NCBI GenBank assembly: GCA_026874595.1
Contig: CM049309.1
Span: forward strand, 8,025,076 to 8,089,075
Source: Sipunculus nudus
Taxonomy: Eukaryota; Annelida; Sipuncula; Golfingiida; Sipunculidae
Length of the DNA stretch: 64,000 nucleotides
Reading direction: 5' to 3'
Within the stretch, counting starts at the first letter, position 1; the number at the start of each line of letters is the position of its first letter. Position numbers and translations under genes: made by a program. Of the stretch, positions 25,181-35,849 are shown piece by piece. A model generated the notes under the pieces. That model was not told where the DNA came from, made no database searches, and worked only from the letters and a program-made list of their open reading frames with translations.

Positions 25181-26730
25181 ACAAGGCCTACAGGCCGAAA
25201 GGAAACCTGTGCTATTGGAGATAGAACAGGTATAATGGTTCCTTGCTGGACCATTATTTTCAAATACATGTGACATGTATAAGTACAGTGCAAGTACTGA
25301 ACATTTTGAACCCTAGTTTAAGCACCAATTACACAAACATTACTCCTGAAATACTGGCATGGATGTACACAACACAAAATAACTGTTGGTGGTGCCACTG
25401 ATTCTGTGTTTGAGAAAGCCATCTTAGATGTATGGATATGCAAAATTTCAGGCAGTTACTTCAAATCACTCTTGAGCTATGTGCACAGATGCATGAAACT
25501 CAAAAACAATTGTAGGTGGTGCTACAAGTCTTGTATACAACAAAACTATCCGAAATGTAAGGACAAGCATAATATCAGGCTGATATGTCAAATCACCCCT
25601 GAGAAATAATCAAGGACATACTGTAACAGGAAGTGGAATGTAAACATTGCCAGTTTAGTTTGCCAGAATCTGTCAGGCCTGCTTTTGCTTGTCAGACTTG
25701 CTTGCACTTGTCAAATTGGCTTCCACCAGTTAGAAAGCCTTCTGCCCATCAGACAGGCTTCTGCAAAAAGAAGCTATAAAAGGGGGTTGTTCACCAGTAT
25801 CTGGGTGTTATTGTCTAGTCAGCTCAGCATGTGCACATCGCCCAGACAGTTTGACCCAACACAGCTCGACAACAGCGATCAGCATCTGACCTTTTAATCT
25901 CATTAGGTGCAGCAAGATCTCCTGACCAGTCAACTAAATATTGTGTAAACTTTCTTCAGGTAATTCAGGCTACTCAGTTCTGATCTACAAAGATCTCAGG
26001 CCAGATCTTTTGAAATCTGTTGGGAGTTATTTTATTGATGAATGATCCTTCATCATTTGTAATTGCTGTCGTAATTGTTATCATTAATTGTTGTTTTCAT
26101 AAATAGTATTTAAGTATAATTGAATCTTTTATTAATTTCCTTCCAATAGTGTGGTATGTAAGCAAGTTGTGAGTGATCTTTGACCTTCAATGTCACAGCT
26201 ACTTTACAATACACTGTGCAAAAAATATTGCAGGTGGCACCACCAGTGTTGTTTATGACAAAGCTATCTGCAATGTTTACATAAACATGTATTCCCAATT
26301 TCAGGCTGATATATCAAATCCCTTAGGTCAGAAAAATAAGACGATGATGATACTCAAGCCGTTTCAGAGATTGTAATTTTAGTATGCTTTTTTGATGAAA
26401 GCACAAAGTTCAGCTTCCTGTAACTGGGCCAAAATTGACAGAACCAAAACCATATGAATAAACTTGAGAGAGATTACTTCTGAGATCATTTGTGTAATAT
26501 TGAACAATTTGACTGAATAGTTTTAGAGAAGAAGATTTTAAAATATTTTTTAGCTTTTTAACTATAAAATCTAAGGAAATGCAGATAGCAAAACAAGGAA
26601 CCCATGACCATGAAGGTAAAATAATATCAAATAAAGAGAGTCTGAGAGGAAGAGGTAATATAGGCCATGGTTTGTTGACATTTTTCTTTTTGCCAAATGA
26701 CAAGATCCAACTTCCTGTAACTTAGCCAAA
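25181..26730. mobile_element. H2-family element, split by a nested insertion
   Basis: The head acaaggcctacaggcc with aacctgtg begins at 25181, only 28 bp before the acceptor of exon D2b (in gene orientation). H2 internal blocks follow (26400-26590, 26700-26730) and resume at 27737 after an inserted H3 element. The middle (25620-26150) is not shared with other copies. Confidence 0.6.
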
Positions 26731-27740
26731 AACTAGATGTGGTCAAACAATGGTCCTAAGAGGGCCCCGCATTTCTGGTAGTGTTAGACTAGTTTTCATA
26801 CCTGGGAAAAGCTTTAGTTAAAGTTGAAAAATATGACAAACAGAAACAGGTTTTAATGCATATGCATGAGGGAAAAATCCTACTGGTTCAAATAATATTA
26901 AGGAGGATTTATGTCTTAAATATTGTGTGCAATAGAAAATCACCGATTGTACTTTATTGGCCATATTAAATTCCGAGCAAGTCTATATTTCAATAGGTCA
27001 GAAGCCCTCATAGGCATCAATGATCCCTGTAAAATTAAGAAAAATCAAGGATTTTCTTGTTGAGATATCGGGTGCAAAAGAAAATCAATGATTGTGCTCT
27101 GGTGGCCATATTGCAATCCTGACAGGTCTGTGATTCAATGTAGATGGAGCCTTATAGGTTCAAATCATCTCTGTGTTAAATGAGAAATATCACACATGCT
27201 CTTGTTAAGATGTCATCCTTAAAAGAAAATCACAATATGTGCTCTGGCAGCCACATTGGAAATCAGGCAGACCTGTTATCTGATAGGGATAGTATCTTCA
27301 TAGGTACCAATCATCCCTGTGAAATTGGGAGAGCTGCAGAATATTCTTGTTGGGTTATCTTGCGCAATATAAAATCAGTGATTAGGCTATGGCGGCCATA
27401 TGTGAATTCCGATAGGTCTTTAATTCTATAGGTCTGGAGCCCTCATATGTACCAATCATCCCTGTGAAATTGGGAAAGCTGAAGTATGTTGTTGTTGAGT
27501 TATAGTGTGCAATATAAAATCAGTAATATGGCAATGGCAGCCATATTGGAATTCCTACAGGTCTGTATTTCAATAGACCTGGGGTCCTCATATGTACCAA
27601 TCATCCCTGTGAATTAGGGCAAGCTGTATGTTGTTGTTGAGTTATTGAGCGCTTAAGAGAGTGTCACAGATGGAGGTACAGAAGGACAGACTGACACATT
27701 GATCACTATAGGGTACAGCTTGGCAAGCGGGGCCCTAATA
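26731..27740. mobile_element. H3-family element nested in an H2 copy
   Basis: Subterminal inverted repeats agggccccgc (26761-26770) and gcggggccct (27727-27736) match perfectly, and the right end reads ccCTAAta. Between them lie about five tandem units of roughly 131-150 bp around aaaatcantgattntgctctggnggccatatt and gtaccaatcatccctgtgaaattggg. The flanks join into a continuous H2 sequence (agccaaaa before, accaaactggaacc after), as seen uninterrupted near 19910-19950. Confidence 0.75.
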
Positions 27741-27859
27741 ACCAAACTGGAACCATTTGACCAAACCTGTGAGAGATTATGTCTGTGAAATATTTAACAA
27801 TCTGGCTGAAAATTTTGGAAGAAGAAGATTTTTAAACGTTTTTTAATAACTTTAATCAC

Positions 27860-28815
27860 TTCCTGAGGTGGGCTGAGGGGATTTTTATTTGTTCATGAAG
27901 GGGGGAAATATTTGTGTGTTTGTGTTTGTACTTATTTGATGATGTACATGACATGATCACAAACTAGACTATGTATTTAATGATATTTTATTGGCGGGCT
28001 AGGTCTTAGATATAGTTATCACTGAAACCTATTAAAGCAATCAGATCTGAGCTGGGTTGGGTTAAAACTAGTTCATATTGTTATTTCCAGACTTGTTTAT
28101 GGCTAAACTGATCATGGGAGTGGTCTGATGAAACTAGGGCTGTTAATTATTCCCAGGACTTTAGAGCTTTGTCCATTTGTGAATGACAGTAGAAAGATTC
28201 AAGGCAGCTTAGGGTCAAATTCATAAACAACGGAGTGGAGCAGAATGGAGTCATCAACCACAGGGGCTGGACAGTCAGGCCATGTTGCTATGTGTTGGCA
28301 TTTGGCTACATTTCCATAAGCGTGTAAGCATACCTGTAAGTGATAAAAATTTATTCTATGGTAATGTCACTGCAGTGTTTCCATATGGGCACTGGGAAAA
28401 TTAAAAAGCCAATAAGGGCAGGCGTCCCTTTGTTTACAACATGTGCTTACAGCAAAGCCAACATGTTCAAGGCACTGATGCTTTTCATGATGGTGAGGAG
28501 GACAGATTGGAAGAGTTTATGAATAAAAGGGGACAAGAACTGTAACTCAGAGAATGTATAGGTCACATTTCAGTGTTTCAAAAGAAGACCTTTCTTATTA
28601 TTAGGTTATAAGTTATAAATTGTGTCCAGTCCAAGAATACTTGGCTGTTCTTTACAGTGTTGTGGAAGCTAAATGTTTATAAATTTTTCATGTTCAGTCA
28701 ATGTTCAGAGTTTTACCATATCTTTGGGAAAAAAATAAATATTTAAATGTCCAATTAATCACTTTATGACCACGTCCTTTTGCACATATTCAGGGCACAA
28801 CATATGAATACCAGA
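27860..28815. other. Intron between D2a and D2b: nothing recognised
   Basis: I see no element ends, exon or RNA gene in this stretch. Confidence 0.45.
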
Positions 28816-28822
28816 AAATACA

Positions 28823-29827
28823 ATTGACCCATGGGTCATGACGCTCAGCTGACTGGGAAGAGATCCGCAAAAAGAAATTTTATCATCTGAATGGTAGTAT
28901 ATACCCATTCAACTGAAGCATCAAACAGAGCCCCACAGCTCAAAAGTTATGGGTAACAGAGACCTTATTTCAGGTTTCCATGGAGACATTTCATAGGTCT
29001 CTCACTGTGTCAAGAATGAAGATTCTAGGTCCAGTTGTTACGATTTGTACCCTGTTGACAGATGTTCACATTTTCAAGGCTCAAAAAATAGAGAAAACAA
29101 TTTGTAAAAAATCCAAAAAATAAAGGTGGCACCACCAGTCTGCAGAAACTGATGGAACATCTCATGATCAATATGTATGCCAAAATTCATGACCATTAGT
29201 GATGTAGTTAATGAGATATTGAAGCTTTTGTATGAAATTTTTTACTATTCTGGGGGGTAGTTTGGGGCGCCATAGCTCGAAGGATATTGGTAACAGAGAC
29301 CTAATTTCTGGTTTCAATGGAGACTTTTCATAGGTCTCTCAGTGTGTCAAGAATGAAGATTCTAGGTCCAGTCTTTACGATTTGTGCCCTGTTTACAAAT
29401 GTCCACATTTTTTAAGGTCATAAAAATAGAGAAAAAAATTCGAAAAAAATAAAAAAAATATAGGTGGCGCCACCAGCCTGCAGGAACTGATGGAACATCT
29501 CATGATCAATATGTATGCCAAAATTCATGACCATCAGTGATGTAGTTAATGAGATATTAAAGTTTTTGTATGAAATTTTTGACTATTCTGTGGGGTATTT
29601 TGAGGTCCCATAGCTCGAAGAATATGGGTAACAGAGACCTAAATTCTGGTTTCCAAGGAGATTTTTAATGGACCTCTCAGAATGCCAAGTCACAAGCTTC
29701 TAGGTCCAGTGGTTACTATTTGTGCCCTGTTAACACACGGATGGCCAGACGGCCGGACACCTGGACGGCTGATGGACAAAGAGTGTTTGCTAAAGCTCAG
29801 ATGACTTACAGTCAGCTGAGCTAAAAA
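28823..29827 (+). mobile_element. Complete-looking H1-headed element, about 1.0 kb
   Basis: The head gacccatgggtcatgacgctcagctgac is at about 28827-28854. The tail hairpin GCTCAGATGACT-tac-AGTCAGCTGAGC followed by TAAAAA is at 29795-29827. Two to three internal blocks of about 300 bp hold ggtaacagagacctaattt and ggtggc(g)ccaccag. A ggccggacacctggacgg-like run precedes the hairpin. The right end lies about a dozen bases from the donor of exon D2a. Confidence 0.75.
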
Positions 29828-29840
29828 ATTCATGCCTTAC

Positions 29841-30001
29841 ATTGAGGAATGTATATTTCCAGTCAGTTTCAAACTCTGTGCTCTTGTATCTGATCCAGTA
29901 GCGCAGGCCAATTTTGTGGGGTGCAGGTGCTTGCCAGGTAATGACAACTGAAGAACTTGTCTCTGAAATCCCTGAAAGGCCTTTCACTTGGTTTGGTTTG
30001 A
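29841..30001 (-). CDS. Exon D2a: first half of D2 fibronectin III domain
   Basis: A 161-nt exon, acceptor ttcattaccttgtag, donor gtaagg. It starts with 2 bases that complete the codon left by any B exon, giving V-K-P-N-Q-V-K-G-L, the typical linker into cytokine-receptor D2. It goes on S-S-S-V-V-I-T-W-Q-A-P-A-P and L-R-Y-W-I-R-Y-K-S, the B and C strands of an FN3 domain, and ends W-K-Y-T-F-L-N in phase 0. The tail of an H1 repeat lies only about a dozen bases beyond its donor, so the intron begins almost at once with mobile-element sequence. Confidence 0.88.
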
Positions 30002-30009
30002 CTACAAGG

Positions 30010-32735
30010 TAATGAAGAACAATGAGATTTTCTGATCCTAACCACTGAAATCATGCATTAATTATCACCAAATTATAAAGAGATATTATTTCAGAATTGC
30101 TGTTTCACTGAGTTAAAACAATGAAATATTAATAAGTCAATATGATAAAATGTTTATTAGTAAAAGCAGTAAGAATCAAGTACATGTACTCACAAAAAAA
30201 ATGACAATTATATATGCAATTAAAGAATAGGAAATCAAATATACACAAAGCAACATTTATATGCTACTTATAAATTTAGAACATAATTTACAAAGGCAAA
30301 ATAATACTTTGTCAGTACTAAAAATCATAAATATAAATTATAGTAGGCAACAAGGGTACATTAAATATAGAAACCATTTATGACAGGATTAAATAATTAT
30401 ATACACATAATTATATTCTTTCATGATACATTACAACTCAATTCTCATTAAGTAAGAAAAGTTCTATTAAAGAAATCTTGTGATTCTACTGATGCATAGT
30501 ACCTGGAAAATACATTTCTGAAAATAATTGTTTCTACTGCATGCATCAATTATGTACAAAGAGTATACAACATAATTAAAATGTGTAATTCAACCATGTC
30601 AAAGCACATGCTGGGAAACATATTAATTCCTTCTATTATTTTAACTCTATAAGTATATAAGATTCATAAAACAGAAATAAATGTACTCAATTTACAAGAC
30701 AAAGATTAATATTATACATTACAAAACATATGCACAATATCTAGGAAGTTTTCAAACTTTCATGAATTATATTGTTAGGACCACTGACAATGTTATTCAC
30801 TATTATTTATAAGCACAATATTTAGTCTTGGTACAGTTACTTCATTGGCCTGAATCCATTTAAGAAGAATCCTTCACTGAATGGAAACTTGGTAATTAAA
30901 TAACACGTACTAACCATGTTTCAATTTGTTTTATACATAGGTTTAGAACAATGCTGTCAACCAATAAGATCTGTTATTTGTATATCACAGAAAATCCCTG
31001 TAAAAGGACACATCCCTGGGTCTGAAGTAAGAAAATTCATATATAAAGCCTAACATCTATTTAATCCACAAGAGAAATCCCCATCCCTTGAAATTTGATC
31101 TTCAGTCCTATGAATTCATTAAATACTGGCCTAGGTACACCTGATATGCTGTAGATTGTAAGTGAAATGGGTCACTGAATAACCAGTTATATTTATTTCC
31201 ATGAGCTACTATGGTATGACACAGTGTGACTAAACTAAATTTATTAAGTAAATTTGAGATATGCTATCAAATGCAGACATGTTCTAACACACAAACTTTC
31301 TGTGTTCTGGTCCTTGACTGACAAACGAATGACAAAGAATGTGTTTTTTGTGTCCATTTATTAGTTATACTTTCTAACTTGCTTATTTTCTTAAAAAAAT
31401 ACACCAAGTCTACAGAAGATATCAAATAAATCTTGTTTAATGGAAAAATAATGATATAACACAAGGTGTTGTAATAAACAAGTTTCAGCAGCAACTGACC
31501 TAGTGTCATCAGTGGTGTAATGTATTCACTAGACTACAACTCTGCTGTTCAGTGACTGAGGATGAAGAAATCATTTTCCCATAATGCACTGGGCCTTCTA
31601 TGGTGTAGGTATGCAGGAAGTGAAGAGAGTACATATAGACCATTTGAATATATCGGATCTGAATAGTTTCATGGCAATTTACTTGTATATGACATGAGTA
31701 ATATTAAGTAAGTATTTTTATGTGTAATGTAAATAAAATTAAGGCCTTAAATTGAAATGTGACAAGTTTTGATGTTAAGAATTGACAACTGTGACAATTA
31801 CAGTACTCCCAGCTGATGTCCCACCATTCCTAACTGACAGAGATTTGTTTTTTGTTTTGGTAGATAGGACCTCTGGCATATGATTGGCCAAATCATGATT
31901 CTGATCTGCAAGACATGTTTAAGGGTCCTAGCTTGCAGATGAATATACTAATTAATACCAAATTATCCATTATGCTTTTATTACAGGGAATTTCTTGCTT
32001 CAATCTCCTTCTTTTTAATAATTTTTTGGTGGAGCTAATTGCCTCCATGTTTGTAATGTTAGCTGAACTAAGTCGGTACATCTACAGAATTCCATTTTAG
32101 TTTTGGAATCAGTGACAGAGCGGTGACACACAATTATGATGACATCAGCCAGGCTCAGTGTGCCCCATCTGCAGCTCCTGGGTGTGCAATCAACCCCAAT
32201 TGTGGGTCACAACACAAAGGAATCCCCAAAAGGCGCACTCTTTTGTGAGTGAAACAAGATTGTGGGCCACATTCTTCACATTAAAGGGGCCTCATCACCT
32301 ATCTGACCATTATAAACTAAAGGTTATCCCTTGAAGCTTTTACAAAAATAGGTAAGAAAACTCAAACTGCACTCAGACTGCTTGTTTTGTTTATATCAAC
32401 GCGTTTATTATATACCAGGGCCCACCAAAAAAATCCAAACTGATTCAACAAAAGCATCTAGCGGCAAGTCAGATAAGCCAGAGCTTTGCAAATGTTTTTT
32501 TTTTTGCCACAAGTGACCTTTCTAACTCCACATATATACAACCTACCACCTTAGGTTACATGTTTTTCACATTTGTCAATATTGCTGTGTTTACAAATTC
32601 ACTGTTGATAAAGAAGTTCATACATCCTTTATGGAGGTCTTATAAGAATTTTTCATAACCAGAATTACCATTAGATCATTAATATATACACAAGGGAAGC
32701 CAGAAATCACATAAATTCTTTTTCAAAAGGTCGGT
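30010..32735. other. Intron between B7 and D2a: no exon recognised
   Basis: AT-rich sequence without element ends that I can name. I looked for further B-type or FN3 exons on the minus strand and found none. Confidence 0.5.
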
Positions 32736-32739
32736 AAAT

Positions 32740-32860
32740 AGGCACCTTTAAGCCCAAAGAGTGCTCAACCTGGGAGGGGGCCAACTCCTCAGTGGTGATT
32801 CAAACTCATGATCTCCTGGTTTTAAACCCTACGCTCTACCCCCAGAGCAAAGAAGTTGGT
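32740..32860 (-). mobile_element. tRNA-derived SINE remnant
   Basis: On the minus strand the sequence reads gctctgggggtagagcgtag ... gagatcatgagtttgaatcacc, which matches the spacing of RNA polymerase III A and B boxes in a tRNA-like head. The anticodon arm does not give a proper tRNA, so this is a SINE fragment and not a gene. Confidence 0.55.
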
Positions 32861-32869
32861 TGCTTTTAA

Positions 32870-34260
32870 GTCTTTTTTTAGCATGCTGAAATTTATTCAC
32901 ATCAAATCCTTCAGCTTTTATCATAATCCCATTCAAAACAATATTACAGAGGATATTTTATCAACAATGTCCAACATTTCTGGTGTCTGATTTATTAAAG
33001 GGATCATACAATTAGGGTATCCAAGGTTTGTTGTTTACCTATATTTAGCAGTTCAATATATACTTTACCAAAATCAGCTAAGACACAGATATTTTGAGAT
33101 TTTCAAGCTAAACAGTGGTATTAACTGTCCTAGTCAACATACTGTATTCTAAAGTTTATTTAAAATCCAGTATAGTTTTGAAACAAATTAAACCTGATGG
33201 TCTTGCACATTTTTTGTCAGTACCATGATTTACTATCTAAATAGTAGTTTTCTTCCCCAGGATAGGAAAAAATTAGTAGCAAAAAATATTTACAAAATTA
33301 AAAGGAGAAAGAAAGTTTTAGATATAGTGACCATAGCATGGAAAGACTGAGAAATTTGAATTTGCAAGCAAATAAGTGTGGATAGACTAACAAAAAAGAA
33401 TTTTCATCCTGAACATCTTAAGGAACTGGTGAAAATTCAGCTTTTCACTCAACCCTGAGTATGAAGAAGGTGAAGCAGAGTCATAGCCTTCAGGTATAAG
33501 CAATGAATGTAAGACAGAAAGTGTATTTGTTTGAACATCCCATCCTCTGTTAAAGGGAGGTCTGGAAAGCAGGAAATCAATGCAAAGCATGTGATTTAGA
33601 ATGAATTAATTGGACCTGCATATATAGATTGGTAAAGAAAACCAAACCATAACATGTTTACAGTTACATCAATAATTTATTCATGTATTTCACTGATGAT
33701 GATTAAAGACTGATTAAAGCTAGGATTCCATATATGGGTAGAGGAGTGGATATGCAGTACATAGTATAAGCAGTTAGAAAATGATCAATAGTGATTTCAT
33801 TACTATACAGACTTATGTTGTACATATTCAATAAAAGGGTGGATAACTTGTAAAGCATTGTAGATGCAGAGAAGTCATCTGCCAGACAAATACCCTACCA
33901 ATGATGTCAAAGTTGGAATTCCTCAGTTCATTACTATGTGTACCGTAGGTGTTTTCAGTGTTTTATATCAATGTCTAAAACATGCTACATAGACATATGT
34001 ATATATGCACCATAATCAATGAAAATATGTGTTTATTTTCTAGGTGCATATATGTAAATAACACATACACACTGCATACACATTATATGGAATGCCACTC
34101 AATATAAAGCAAATAAGTCACTGAAAACAAAGTAAAGCAATGTTATAAAGTTAAGTGTATGAAGATTTACATATATATACACTACTTGTCAAGGCAATAT
34201 AAGTTTTTATGTCCACTATTAGTCTGATGATCCCAGGGTAGCCATGCTCAGCAAACATAT
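32870..34260. other. Rest of B7-D2a intron: nothing recognised
   Basis: One exon-like stretch near 33387-33560 was considered and not accepted. Otherwise I see nothing. Confidence 0.45.
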
Positions 34261-34298
34261 AAAAGATTAAGACCATGCACACTTCATTATCACCTTAC

Positions 34299-34471
34299 CT
34301 ACATGACCAGGTTCAACAGAATACCCTGGACTGTCAACCATCTCAAAGCTATTATTAGCTTCCACCAGGAGATCATAAACACTGTGCAATAATAAGATTG
34401 TTTCCTCACTCCCATGTTCCCACTCACATGACCCATTGGAAGCTCTTGGACAATGATAGAATCCATCAGGA
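34299..34471 (-). CDS. Exon B7: second half of D1, variant 7
   Basis: A 173-nt exon (3n+2), acceptor tgttaatttcag, donor AG/gtaagg. It reads P-D-G-F-Y-H-C-P-R-A-S-N-G-S-C-E-W, then V-Y-D-L-L-V-E-A-N-N-S-F-E-M, and ends Y-S-V-E-P-G-H-V. It is the last of the B series and lies 4.3 kb before D2a. If it followed B6 it would be read in the shifted frame, which stays open until a TAG made by the last three bases of the exon. Its match to B1 (F-Y-x-C-P, A-N-G-S-C-x-W) is clear. Confidence 0.86.
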
Positions 34472-35607
34472 CTGAAATTAACAATATTATATACATGTCT
34501 GGCATGTATACGTTTCATTGCTACAATTCAGTCTTGCCATATTCAGAGATATGCATACTGAGATTGGCTTTATACACAAGAGGTTAAATTTTCGTAATTT
34601 TTCACTTTTCCAGTGTTTCACTTGGGTTCCATTTTTGCAATCTCACCATACTGCATGGTAGGTTTTATTATATGAATAATTCGATAAGCACTCAGTCTTA
34701 ATCATTTTAATGGATACCACAGTTCATCATAAGCATGGAAATTCTTCTAAAAAATAGGTAGATAATATAAAATCTTATATTATCTCATATTATTTATAAT
34801 ATCAACCTTTTGACTTGCGAAGCTAAATGCATAAATAAACGGCATACCCGGTATATCTAGGAGGAATCTAATGAGCATTCCGTAAATATTAAACCTCGTT
34901 GAAACACCTTGGTTATAACTGGCTGCTTTGTTTCAGAATTTTTTATAACCTTCAGTTTAGAGATCTCCATATTAAGTTAAGCCTGGACTCCCTGGTACAA
35001 ACGGCTATTCAGACTATCCTATTCAAGACCTGATGATGTTTGGAAAAATTTGGCAGTCACAGCCATTATTATGTGTCAGAGGAAACCTCTGCAAACAGGC
35101 TAAAAGATAAAACACTGGGTCTGCATTTGGATATTTCTGACCCTTATACTGAAGTCCAATATCTAATCCTTAAAGAAAGTTCTTCCCCCAACTAAACCCA
35201 TTCTTCACCATGACAAATACCTGTAACACTGACCAATACCAGTACCTGAAATTAGACTTGGCATATTTATATTGCACCATAAGCTCATTATTAGCTGTGT
35301 AAAATGCATAGCAAGACATTTTTTATTGATTATTAAAAGAAAAGGGATCCACAAATTACTTTAGTTTGACTAAGCCTACACTGATCAGCTACTATTGACA
35401 GAAGACGCCTGTCTTATTGGAACTTCTGACTCCCTGAGCTGAGCATGCATGCACATAAGATTTTAGCATCACAGATGCATACGCCTGTATTTCTGAAAGC
35501 CCAGTATAAGTGTCAGTCAAACAATCAGTCTGACATTGCATGCATGACAGCCATGCTTAGTAAACAAATTGGAGATTGAGACCATTTTATCCTTTTTGTC
35601 AGTGTAC

Positions 35608-35792
35608 CTGTTTCATTAGGTTGAACAGAATAAAGTGGATCTTCTCTGCTGTCAACTTCCTCAAATTCATTACTAGCTTCCACCAGGAGGTAATAGACAG
35701 ATACCTCAAAGAAGGAATATGTATCATGTCCAAACTCACATGATCTATTGGAAGCTCTTGGGCAATCCTCATAGAAAACAATGTGATACTCG
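35608..35792 (-). CDS. Exon B6: second half of D1, variant 6
   Basis: A 185-nt exon (3n+2), the longest B exon, acceptor tgttattttcag, donor gtacac. It starts E-Y-H-I-V-F-Y-E-D-C-P-R-A-S-N-R-S-C-E-F, then V-Y-Y-L-L-V-E-A-S-N-E-F-E-E-V-D-S, and ends Y-S-V-Q-P-N-E-T. Both cysteines are kept; the usual W after the second is F. It is close in sequence to B7 (C-P-R-A-S-N-x-S-C-E; L-L-V-E-A), and intron sequence on both sides is shared, showing recent duplication of a unit of about 1.3 kb. Confidence 0.84.
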
Positions 35793-35849
35793 CTGAAAAT
35801 AACAATATCATATGTACATGCCCAGCATGTTCATCTCTGAGGCTTTTCA

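Noticed and set aside
32760-32850. Possible tRNA gene on the minus strand
   Set aside because: A and B boxes are present but the stems do not close into a cloverleaf, so it is a SINE remnant.
33387-33560. Exon-like stretch on the minus strand after a good acceptor (ctgctttccag), reading P-P-F-N-R-G-W-D-V-Q-T-N
   Set aside because: No convincing donor follows, the protein matches neither half of D1 nor an FN3 strand pattern, and it does not fit the phases of neighbours.
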